From assembly GCA_030643145.1 (NCBI GenBank), contig DAOWMJ010000076.1, positions 1 through 8,988 on the forward strand: a DNA stretch of 8,988 nt, written 5' to 3'. A program made the translations under genes and the position numbers. The notes beneath the pieces are model-generated. The model was not told the DNA's origin. It was given only the letters and a program-made list of their open reading frames with translations, and ran no database searches. Source of the stretch: Candidatus Latescibacterota bacterium. GTDB lineage: Bacteria > Krumholzibacteriota > Krumholzibacteriia > Krumholzibacteriales > WJIX01. Shown in pieces: positions 1 to 5,715 of this stretch (position 1 is its first letter; the number at the start of each line of letters is the position of its first letter).

Positions 1-564
1 AAGGGAGTAAAGGTGCCCGTAGAAACTCTTTGCGAAGGTTGAAAGCCTTTTTGAGGATGAAGAGAGAGTCCCGGAAATAAGGATTTGCGGAATATGAAGT
101 TTTGAAGTTTCTACGATTAGATTCGGCCAGAGATCGGAATGTACATAGATTATCATATCGGGCTTTAGTGTTTTGAGACAGAATTGGGCGTTTCGGGGGG
201 TATCCAGCGGAAGATAATCAACAAAATTTATTATTTCTGTTTCTTCTTTACGGCTGAATTTGTCGAAGAGATTTATACCTGATGGAGAATAGAATGTAAG
301 CGCTACTTCAACCGATCCTTTTAGTTTCTCTGAAAGGAGAGAAATCACCGGTTTAGCCTGAAGAAATTCCCCTACAGAAGCGACATGAAACCATATAAGA
401 GCTTTTTCCCCGTTCAAATTCCTGCTTTTCTCCCTCCACCTTTCTTTTATTCCTTTGCGAGCATGAATTCCTTCAGCGATCTTGTCGTTGAAGATACCCG
501 CCAATCTGACAAGTGGTGGGGCAATATAACTGAGTATTGTATATATTTTTTGTGTCAGAAACAT
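1..564 (-). CDS. waaA: 3-deoxy-D-manno-octulosonic acid (KDO) transferase, C-terminus cut off by window edge
   Basis: Transfers KDO from CMP-KDO to the lipid A precursor at the inner membrane, the first step of LPS core assembly. The 188 visible residues match the N-terminal GT-B half of WaaA/KdtA: a hydrophobic, basic N-terminal anchor (about 1-45, with RKGIKERW), the nucleotide-family motif HVASVGEF (60-67, E66 at the place of the proposed catalytic base), T90/P94-G96, a YLPLD motif (117-121), and a SDLWPN segment (143-148). The family usually reads ETELWPN there; here the first Glu is H142. The C-terminal CMP-KDO-binding half lies beyond the left edge. The ATG at 564 is preferred because AGAGG lies 9 nt upstream. 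An in-frame ATG at 600 would overlap the upstream gene by 17 nt and has its GGAGG only 2 nt away. The gene starts 19 bp after the heptosyltransferase stop and is almost certainly co-transcribed with it. The family call is firm; normal activity is less certain given H142. Confidence 0.88.
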   Translation of the reverse strand, partial: MFLTQKIYTILSYIAPPLVRLAGIFNDKIAEGIHARKGIKERWREKSRNLNGEKALIWFHVASVGEFLQAKPVISLLSEKLKGSVEVALTFYSPSGINLFDKFSRKEETEIINFVDYLPLDTPRNAQFCLKTLKPDMIIYVHSDLWPNLIVETSKLHIPQILISGTLSSSSKRLSTFAKSFYGHLYSL

Positions 565-583
565 AAAACAATTCCTCTTTAAG

Positions 584-1627
584 TTATCTGCTATCGACAT
601 TTCCTCCGATTATCGATTCGATTACTTCCAGAACGTTTGCAACTCCGATCGATGTTAAACATTCTTTTGTGCCAAGTGGACAGATGGATGATCCGCTTCT
701 CGAGCATGGTCTGCAATCCAGTTCAACTTCGATAGCGGCGCTCTCTTTCATACTGGGGTAGTATCCGAATGCTTTTACGGTTGGGCCAAAGAGGGCAGCT
801 ACGGGAGTTTCGACCTGTTCGGAGAGGTGCAGCAGAGCGGAATCATTAGTAACTAGAATACGGCATTTCTTAAGAATAGCTCCGGTTTCCAATATTGTCA
901 GTTTTCCCGCAGTGTTAACTACGGGATATTGAGTCGCTTCTGCAATTCTGCCGGTCAGCGCCCTCTCTTCCTGTCCTCCAACCAGTACAATGGCAAAGTT
1001 GCGTTTTCCCAACTCAACTACAAGGTCCCGGAATCTTTCTTCGGGCCATTTCTTTGTGTCCCATCTTGCTCCCGGAGCGACTGCAATTAGTTCTCTATTT
1101 TCAAAATTGGGTAATTGGATCAGAATATCCGCTTTTTGGATTGCTTTGAGGGGTAGATGGAGGTTGTTTTGTTCATCTTCCCGGGATGAAGCTCCAAGTA
1201 ACTCTGCTAACTCAAGGTATTTTTCCCTTTGTGATTTATACTCCTTGTAGAAGCTGTGTTTATATTTTATAAGCAGCCCTTTTTTAATCTGGTCTTTCCT
1301 AATCTGAACTTTCTTGTTTGCGCTGATCGTATGGTAAAGAAAATTACTCCTGATTACATTGTGAGCATCCAGAATAATATCATAATTATTCTTTATGATT
1401 GTTTTTCGAAGACTTAGAAGCTCAAAAAACCCACCACTCGTTAATGTATGAATACCGTTAATATTTCTGTTTTCATCAAACAATCCGCTATATTTTTCTT
1501 TTGTAGCGAGATCAATTCTGCTGTTTGGGAAGCCGGCGCGAAGCCTGTTCAAAAGCGGCAGCATCAAGATAATATCTCCAAGTGAACTGAACCGTATTAC
1601 AAGAATTTTTAAAGATCCGGTATTCAT
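584..1627 (-). CDS. Glycosyltransferase family 9, ADP-heptose:LPS heptosyltransferase (WaaF/RfaF-like)
   Basis: Likely adds an L-glycero-D-manno-heptose to the LPS inner core on the cytoplasmic face of the inner membrane. Visible GT9 features: the N-terminal RFSSLGDIILMLPLL (residues 12-26, D18 matching the conserved Asp of heptosyltransferases), a central APGARWDTKKWP stretch with the Lys expected near the donor, a VLVGG strand, and the C-terminal TNDSALLHL...TPVAALFGPT donor-site signature. A four-Cys segment (C305, C308, C316, C323, ending CLTSI) is typical of the WaaF-type branch. At 347 aa it is full length. The ATG at 1627 is chosen; a TTG at 1636 would add three residues. Neither has a clear Shine-Dalgarno. 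It is the first gene of a two-gene minus-strand operon with waaA. Whether it acts as heptosyltransferase I, II or III cannot be decided from sequence alone. Confidence 0.9.
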   Translation of the reverse strand: MNTGSLKILVIRFSSLGDIILMLPLLNRLRAGFPNSRIDLATKEKYSGLFDENRNINGIHTLTSGGFFELLSLRKTIIKNNYDIILDAHNVIRSNFLYHTISANKKVQIRKDQIKKGLLIKYKHSFYKEYKSQREKYLELAELLGASSREDEQNNLHLPLKAIQKADILIQLPNFENRELIAVAPGARWDTKKWPEERFRDLVVELGKRNFAIVLVGGQEERALTGRIAEATQYPVVNTAGKLTILETGAILKKCRILVTNDSALLHLSEQVETPVAALFGPTVKAFGYYPSMKESAAIEVELDCRPCSRSGSSICPLGTKECLTSIGVANVLEVIESIIGGNVDSR

Positions 1628-1651
1628 GTAGTCCAATCAACTCAGGGGAAT

Positions 1652-1680
1652 TGTATAAATGCGGGATTATTGAATTACAA
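1652..1680 (-). promoter_or_regulatory. Putative promoter of the heptosyltransferase-waaA operon
   Basis: Reading on the minus strand, TTGTAA (1680-1675) is followed after exactly 17 nt by TATACA (1657-1652). Each hexamer matches 4 of 6 sigma70 consensus positions. Transcription would start near 1645 and leave a short leader of roughly 20 nt before the ATG at 1627. This is inferred from the motif only, and the AT-rich context makes chance matches likely. Confidence 0.35.
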
Positions 1681-1737
1681 CAGAATGAATATATATGAAG
1701 AACTATTAAAAGTCTATATGTTATTATATTTATTCGC

Positions 1738-1759
1738 GGGGGGGGGGGATTAAGGGGGG
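1738..1759. repeat. Homopolymeric G tracts (11 G, then 6 G)
   Basis: Eleven consecutive G (1738-1748) are followed by ATTAA and six more G (1754-1759). The surrounding sequence is strongly AT-rich. The tract lies between the divergent heptosyltransferase and regulator genes. Such a run is prone to slippage in replication and to length errors in sequencing. As three runs of G in the first tract plus one in the second, it could also fold as an intramolecular G-quadruplex. Confidence 0.9.
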
Positions 1760-1779
1760 AATTTAAAGATCTTTTTACC

Positions 1780-1785
1780 TATAAT
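1780..1785 (+). promoter_or_regulatory. Possible -10 element (TATAAT) for the XRE-cupin gene pair
   Basis: A perfect TATAAT hexamer sits about 108 bp before the first regulator start. No TTGACA-like -35 lies at the right distance: that position (about 1757-1762) is occupied by the end of the G6 tract. If real, the promoter would depend on an activator or have an unusual upstream contact. In AT-rich DNA a chance match is quite possible. Confidence 0.35.
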
Positions 1786-1802
1786 TTGATTAGTAAATTT
1801 TA

Positions 1803-1823
1803 ATTCATTATATTCATGAATAT
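1803..1823. promoter_or_regulatory. Candidate operator: ATTCAT repeats with a 14-bp palindrome
   Basis: ATATTCATGAATAT (1810-1823) is a perfect 14-bp palindrome, and another ATTCAT half-site lies just before it at 1803-1808. The site lies 70-90 bp upstream of the first XRE-cupin start and downstream of the TATAAT at 1780, so a bound dimer could block transcription there. XRE-family repressors often bind short inverted repeats near their own gene. Assigning this site to these regulators is inference. Confidence 0.4.
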
Positions 1824-1892
1824 TAAAAATCATATTTAGTTAACAGGTCCGATTTGGTGAAAATTATTGAAATCTGACGGGAAAGGGTTAGC

Positions 1893-2453
1893 ATGGATAG
1901 AGGCAAAATGATTGGGCAACGGCTCAAAAAATTTAGGCTCGCGAAAGATATGACTCTCAAAAAAGTTGAGTCTGCGGCGGGAGTTTCGGCTACTCATATT
2001 TCAGAAATTGAACGGGGGATGACTTCCCCTACGATCGGGGCTTTGTCCAGAATTTGTGAGGCTATTGGAGTAGAGCCTGCCAGTCTAATTAAAGAAAAAT
2101 ATCTTTCCAGGATGTCAATTGTAGGAAAAAATGAGCGTAAAGCCATGCAGTTCAAGGATTGGGGCGCGACATATTGTTCTTTGACAAAAGATATCAGCAA
2201 TCCAAAATTTTCTTTTCTCGAAGTAATACTCGAACCTGGAATTAAGCGGCCTGAAGGAAAAAGCACTCATGAAGGAGAAGAATTTGCTTTTGTCACTAAG
2301 GGTGTTATGGAAATAATAATCGGGGACGAGCAATATATTCTTAAGGAAGGTGATAGCATTCATTTTAGGGCCGACAAACCACATGCTATGAGAAATATTG
2401 GCGGGGTCACTTGTCGCGCGGTCTGGGTAACATCGCCTCCATACACGTTATAA
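1893..2453 (+). CDS. XRE-family transcriptional regulator with C-terminal cupin domain (copy 1)
   Basis: Cytoplasmic DNA-binding regulator of 186 aa. Residues about 7-62 form an XRE/Cro-type helix-turn-helix (LKKFRLAKDMTLKKVE, then VSATHISEIERGMTSPTI, the recognition-helix region). Residues about 105-180 form a single cupin_2 beta-barrel, the usual effector- or metal-sensing part of this architecture. Cupin motif 1 reads STHEGEE, with Ser124 where copy 2 and most active cupins have His. H126, E130 and H164 are kept, so metal binding may be altered. The ATG at 1893 is preceded by GGAAAGGG at usable spacing, and its N-terminus aligns residue for residue with copy 2. It is followed 35 bp later by the paralogous copy 2. 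The target genes and ligand are unknown; self-regulation or control of the divergent LPS genes is possible but unshown. Confidence 0.88.
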   Translation: MDRGKMIGQRLKKFRLAKDMTLKKVESAAGVSATHISEIERGMTSPTIGALSRICEAIGVEPASLIKEKYLSRMSIVGKNERKAMQFKDWGATYCSLTKDISNPKFSFLEVILEPGIKRPEGKSTHEGEEFAFVTKGVMEIIIGDEQYILKEGDSIHFRADKPHAMRNIGGVTCRAVWVTSPPYTL

Positions 2454-2488
2454 TGGTTGAATTCTTGATGTCGAAGGGAAAGGGAAAG

Positions 2489-3052
2489 ATGGTAGAAACA
2501 AACAGAGTTGGTAAAAGAATAAAGAAGGTTAGAGAAGCTAACTATATGACACTTAAGAACCTTGAAGCAAAGGCTGGTATTTCGGCTACTCATATTTCCG
2601 AGATAGAGCGGGGAAAGACTTCTCCTACTATCAACGCGCTGGTTCGTATTGCCGAGGCTCTCGATAAAGATACAGCATATTTTCTCGAGGAAAGAGAATT
2701 GGCCGATGTTTCCTTTATTGCGTTAGAGGATCGTGAAACAAAGGATATTGAAGGAAAAAATGGAGTTGCGGCCGAGCTTACACGTTCCATACCCGGTGGG
2801 AAAATATGCTCACGCCTCATTACTTTAGCTCCCGGTAAAGAGAAAGACTTTGATCTTCATACCCATGAAGGGGATGAATCGGTTCTTGTGCTGAACGGCC
2901 AAGTTACATTTCATGTTAAAGGTAAAAAATACACCATGAAAGAAGGAGACAGTATTTATATCGCGGGAAATATGAGCCATGATTTTCGAAATGTCTCTGA
3001 AAATGAAGAAGCAAGGGTGATCTGGGTCGGGTCAGAACGCTATATCAGATAG
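2489..3052 (+). CDS. XRE-family transcriptional regulator with C-terminal cupin domain (copy 2)
   Basis: A 187-aa paralogue of the preceding gene with the same architecture: XRE helix-turn-helix at about 7-62 (ISATHISEIERGKTSPTI at 31-48) and a cupin_2 domain at about 110-180. Here the cupin motif keeps the full set of likely metal ligands: H124 and H126 (LHTHEGDE), E130 and H164 (MSHDFRN). The ATG at 2489 is chosen because it follows AAGGGAAAGGG and gives exactly the same N-terminal length as copy 1. In-frame ATGs at 2468 and at 2453 are alternatives; the latter overlaps the copy 1 stop as TAATG, a typical translational-coupling arrangement. The two genes form a tandem pair, very probably one transcript. 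They may act as homo- or heterodimers. Ligand and regulon are not deducible. Confidence 0.88.
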   Translation: MVETNRVGKRIKKVREANYMTLKNLEAKAGISATHISEIERGKTSPTINALVRIAEALDKDTAYFLEERELADVSFIALEDRETKDIEGKNGVAAELTRSIPGGKICSRLITLAPGKEKDFDLHTHEGDESVLVLNGQVTFHVKGKKYTMKEGDSIYIAGNMSHDFRNVSENEEARVIWVGSERYIR

Positions 3053-3238
3053 ACCCTATTTGTTACTTTGTGTTGAAATAAATAAGGTGTCCCTTTATTC
3101 CTGTTTTGCCTCAATATAGAATCTGTGTATTTTCTCAAACTCAGGCCAGGCAATTTTTTTATATTGACATACAAATTTATTTAAATTTATAGTTTTTATA
3201 GTTGTTTTAAAGAAGTAATTCGGAAAGGAGATTTGACA
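3053..3238 (+). other. Intergenic region between regulator pair and DUF1844 gene
   Basis: This 186-bp stretch contains no gene. It holds TTGCCT (3106-3111) paired with AGGCAA (3148-3153), followed by seven T. The 36-nt loop makes it only a weak candidate terminator for the regulator pair. The promoter of the next gene lies downstream of it, and AGGAG at 3226-3230 is the ribosome-binding site of the next gene. Confidence 0.5.
3164..3193 (+). promoter_or_regulatory. Sigma70-type promoter of the DUF1844 gene
   Basis: A perfect -35 TTGACA (3164-3169) is followed after 18 bp by TATAGT (3188-3193), a 5 of 6 match to the -10 consensus. The start of transcription would be near 3200, leaving a leader of about 40 nt that contains the AGGAG ribosome-binding site. 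This makes the DUF1844 gene independent of the regulators upstream, and possibly also drives the OmpA gene. Confidence 0.6.
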
Positions 3239-3643
3239 TTGGATAAAAGTATCAATGAAGAACACAATAGGGATGAATATTTGTTTCAGCACCTGATAGC
3301 GATGTTTCAAAGTCTTGCGTTTCAGCAATTGGGCAAATTAGTAAACCCTATTACCGGAAAAGTGGAAGGGGATTTGCAACAGGCTAAGATTACGATCGAT
3401 ATGCTTGTAATGATACAGAAGAAAACAGAGGGTAATCTGGCTGATCGTGAGAAACAACTCCTTGACCGAGCGATTATGGAATTACAGATGAATTATGTTG
3501 AAGAGTTAAATACAAAGGACTTAGAGGAAGAAAAAGAAAAAAATGAGGATATAGAAGAGGGGAAAAAAGAAGAAGAGAAAGAGAAAGAATCTGAGAAAAA
3601 ATCGAAAACAGAATCAAATGATAAAAAAAAGGGTGACAATTAA
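3239..3643 (+). CDS. DUF1844 family protein with charged C-terminal tail
   Basis: A small cytoplasmic protein of 134 aa with no signal peptide. Residues about 14-90 match the DUF1844 family: FQSLAFQQLGKLVNP-TGK (23-41), DLQQAKITIDMLVMIQKKTEGNL (45-67), then EKQLLDRAIMELQMNYVE (71-88), predicted helical. The family is uncharacterised. From about residue 93 to the end (42 residues) the chain is almost entirely Lys, Glu, Asp, Ser and Asn, probably disordered or a single charged helix. The TTG at 3239 is chosen because AGGAG lies 8 nt upstream; an earlier TTG at 3233 is only 2 nt from it, and no ATG fits. It has its own promoter and lies about 100 bp before the OmpA-family gene in the same direction. 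No function can be assigned. Confidence 0.85.
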   Translation: MDKSINEEHNRDEYLFQHLIAMFQSLAFQQLGKLVNPITGKVEGDLQQAKITIDMLVMIQKKTEGNLADREKQLLDRAIMELQMNYVEELNTKDLEEEKEKNEDIEEGKKEEEKEKESEKKSKTESNDKKKGDN

Positions 3644-3658
3644 TTTGCCGGTTTTGGT

Positions 3659-3687
3659 TTGACAAGGGTAAAAAACTGCTCAAGATT
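3659..3687 (+). promoter_or_regulatory. Possible promoter of the OmpA-family gene
   Basis: A perfect TTGACA (3659-3664) lies 15 bp after the DUF1844 stop codon. At 17 bp spacing the -10 position reads AAGATT, only a 3 of 6 match. The OmpA gene may therefore be read from here, from the DUF1844 promoter, or both. An abundant outer-membrane protein would be expected to have its own promoter, but that is inference. Confidence 0.3.
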
Positions 3688-3745
3688 TAGCCTGGATTTG
3701 TCGCCTCTGTTTGAAACCAACAGATTTTAATCAGGAGGGTTGAGA

Positions 3746-5599
3746 ATGAGATCTCTTATAATTTTATTAATAGTTTCCGCGGTGATAATGAACCCCGTGG
3801 ATCTTTTGGGCAGTAACACTTCTTGGGATGGCACAGCTGGTCTTTTGAGGGTCTATGGAGCGAATACCGTTGGAAATGGGAAACTTGTATTTTCACTCGG
3901 AACTTCATATTCAAGACGTACAGATGTTCCTATTTATAATAATGGAGCGTTGGGTACCGATCCCAAAGTGAATTATAATTTTTTCATTTCCAGAGCGGGA
4001 TTGACTCTGGGATTGAGTAAGTATGTAGAAATTTCAACTACACTTGATGTTAGAAACTGGATCATGCAGGTTCCTTCTGAATATTCAAACCCGGATACAT
4101 TTGAAACGGGATATTATGGTGGGCTTGGGGATACCAAAACGAATATAAAACTTTGTTTGCCGCTTCCTTCAGAGCGTTTAAAACTGGGTGTTCTGGGTTC
4201 GGTAAGTTTCCCGACAGGGAGGAAGGATGATGGAAGAAAGTTTTCAACGGATGCCATTGATTACAGCGTTACTGGTTTAGTTACATTGAATTTGACAGAT
4301 ATTGAAGGTTTTGTTCCTACGAGATTTCATTTGAATGTCGGGTATCATGTTAACAGAAATGAAAATGGTTATGGAATATTGAATACAAACAATCCGAATC
4401 TCAGCGGATTTTATCCGCCGGCTTATCCGGCTACTCCTGTTGGAGAGAAAAGCAGTTATAATGACATGCTTCGTCTGGGAACAGGTGTTGAATTTATCCT
4501 TAAGGAAAATTCGAGAATCTTTGCTGAGTTTACATGGGATGAGTTTAGAAATGCCGATTTTGGCGATTCGATTAACGCGAATACTTATACAATAACTCCG
4601 GGGTTCAGTATCGTATCGAAGGATGGGGTTGAGCTCTTAATGGCGATGGAGATCAATTTGAACTCCGAAGATTTCCTTTCCGCGAAAAGTCCGCCTGACT
4701 GGCTTGCTTACTTGGCCTTGTCTTTTGGAGGATTTATAATGCCGCAGGATGCTGACAAGGATGGCATTGAAGATAAACTTGATAAATGCCCGGAACAGGC
4801 TGAGGATGTTGACGGTTTTGAGGATGAAGATGGATGTCCCGATCTGGATAATGATAGTGATGGAATCAAGGATGAAATTGATCAATGTCCGGATTTAGCA
4901 GAGGATTTTGACGGATTTGAAGACGAAGATGGATGTCCCGATCTGGATAATGATGGGGACGGGATACCGGATGTTGATGACAGGTGTCCCAATGAACCGG
5001 AGGATTTTGACGGTATTCAAGATAGTGATGGTTGTCCCGATATAATAGAAGATACCGATAAAGACGGGGTTCCTGATGATATGGATAAATGTCCGCATAA
5101 AAAAGAAGATCTTGATGGATATCAGGACGAAGATGGCTGCCCGGATCTTGACAATGATCTGGACGGAATAATGGATGAAGTGGATCAGTGTCCAAATGAA
5201 CCGGAAACATTCAACGGATATATGGATGAGGATGGTTGTCCGGATGAAAGGCCGATTAAACAGGAGTTTATCCTCAAAGGTGTTCATTTTGAGAGCGGTT
5301 CGGCAAAACTTACACCCGATTCATTCTCGGTTCTGGATCGTGTTGTAAAATCTTTAATGGCTTACCCCGAAGTAAAGGTTGAGATAAGGGGTTATACAGA
5401 CAGTGTGGGGAGTTGGGAGTTGAATCTGAAGCTTTCCAAGCAGCGCGCCGACTCCGTGAAAAAATATATGGTTAATTCCGGTCTTATACAGGACAGATTG
5501 GTTGCTGAGGGTTATGGTGAAGCTGATCCGGTAGAATCCAATAAGACTGCTGATGGAAGAGCTGCCAACAGGCGGATAGAATTCCACAGGTTGAACTAA
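3746..5599 (+). CDS. OmpA-family outer-membrane protein with beta-barrel, type 3 repeats and peptidoglycan-binding domain
   Basis: A 617-aa exported protein that probably tethers the outer membrane to the cell wall. It starts with a signal peptide (hydrophobic core about 4-15, cleavage likely near residue 22). Residues about 25-330 have the alternating pattern and turns of an outer-membrane beta-barrel, with a SFPTGRKDDGRK turn like those of transporter-type barrels. Residues 337-503 are five Asp-rich thrombospondin type 3-like calcium-binding units (DxDxDG...DxCP...DEDGCPD). Residues about 507-617 are an OmpA C-terminal domain: FESGSAKL, GYTDSVGSWELNLKLSKQRADSV with D552 and R567 in the positions that bind diaminopimelate in OmpA, and the closing RAANRRIEF. 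The ATG at 3746 has AGGAGG 7 nt upstream; a TTG at 3740 overlaps the ribosome-binding site. A hairpin terminator follows. It resembles OprF/OmpA-type structural proteins; any pore or adhesion role is unproven. Confidence 0.92.
   Translation: MRSLIILLIVSAVIMNPVDLLGSNTSWDGTAGLLRVYGANTVGNGKLVFSLGTSYSRRTDVPIYNNGALGTDPKVNYNFFISRAGLTLGLSKYVEISTTLDVRNWIMQVPSEYSNPDTFETGYYGGLGDTKTNIKLCLPLPSERLKLGVLGSVSFPTGRKDDGRKFSTDAIDYSVTGLVTLNLTDIEGFVPTRFHLNVGYHVNRNENGYGILNTNNPNLSGFYPPAYPATPVGEKSSYNDMLRLGTGVEFILKENSRIFAEFTWDEFRNADFGDSINANTYTITPGFSIVSKDGVELLMAMEINLNSEDFLSAKSPPDWLAYLALSFGGFIMPQDADKDGIEDKLDKCPEQAEDVDGFEDEDGCPDLDNDSDGIKDEIDQCPDLAEDFDGFEDEDGCPDLDNDGDGIPDVDDRCPNEPEDFDGIQDSDGCPDIIEDTDKDGVPDDMDKCPHKKEDLDGYQDEDGCPDLDNDLDGIMDEVDQCPNEPETFNGYMDEDGCPDERPIKQEFILKGVHFESGSAKLTPDSFSVLDRVVKSLMAYPEVKVEIRGYTDSVGSWELNLKLSKQRADSVKKYMVNSGLIQDRLVAEGYGEADPVESNKTADGRAANRRIEFHRLN
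4754..5254 (+). repeat. Five tandem type 3 calcium-binding repeats inside the OmpA-family gene
   Basis: The units start at 4754, 4853, 4952, 5057 and 5156. Four are 33 codons (99 bp); the third is 35 codons, extended by an extra acidic pair before the next DKDG. Each carries DxDxDG, a DxCP and a DGCPD core with two Cys. Units 1 and 2 share an exact 30-bp stretch (4826-4855 and 4925-4954, 99 bp apart), which points to recent duplication or gene conversion. In known type 3 repeats the Asp side chains bind calcium and the Cys form disulfides. Confidence 0.9.
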
Positions 5600-5632
5600 C
5601 GGATTCTAAACTATTATTTTTATGTTTCTTCA

Positions 5633-5665
5633 GGGTCGCGGCCGGTATTGGACGCGGCCCTTTTT
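5633..5665 (+). terminator. Rho-independent terminator of the OmpA-family gene
   Basis: GGGTCGCG (5633-5640) pairs with CGCGGCCC (5653-5660), with one G-U wobble across a 12-nt loop. An added A-T pair closes the base and five T follow directly. It lies 33 bp after the OmpA stop codon. On the minus strand there is no matching T run, so it would not be efficient for the converging mazG transcript. Confidence 0.85.
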
Positions 5666-5715
5666 AGTGTACAAGTTTTATTATCAGATGTGTAATTAAG
5701 ATATCCGGTGGGTTG

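Noticed and set aside
385..582. Plus-strand open frame of 65 codons
   Set aside because: It lies opposite the start of waaA, whose minus-strand frame has clear family motifs; the plus-strand translation has none.
990..1250. Plus-strand open frame of 86 codons within the heptosyltransferase gene
   Set aside because: It is antisense to a well-supported GT9 gene and shows no recognisable motif.
1893..3052. Toxin-antitoxin or phage repressor module built on the XRE proteins
   Set aside because: Both carry C-terminal cupin domains typical of metabolic regulators, no toxin-like small gene is adjacent, and no integrase or phage gene is present.
3106..3160. TTGCCT/AGGCAA plus T7 as a firm terminator of the regulator pair
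   Set aside because: The loop is 36 nt and the stem only six pairs, so it is kept only as a weak possibility within the intergenic entry.
3706..3724. Hairpin TCTGTT/AACAGA before the OmpA-family gene as a terminator
   Set aside because: The stem is six mostly AT pairs and is followed by only four T; it lies just before the ribosome-binding site, where a terminator is unlikely.
4754..5254. Regularly spaced repeats suggesting a CRISPR-like array
   Set aside because: The 99-bp period is in frame and encodes Asp-rich type 3 protein repeats; the repeats are imperfect, with no unique spacers and no cas genes.
4866..5287. Two long minus-strand open frames opposite the repeat region
   Set aside because: They arise from the low-complexity Asp/Gly-rich coding of the repeats; their translations are repetitive shadows of the OmpA-family gene.
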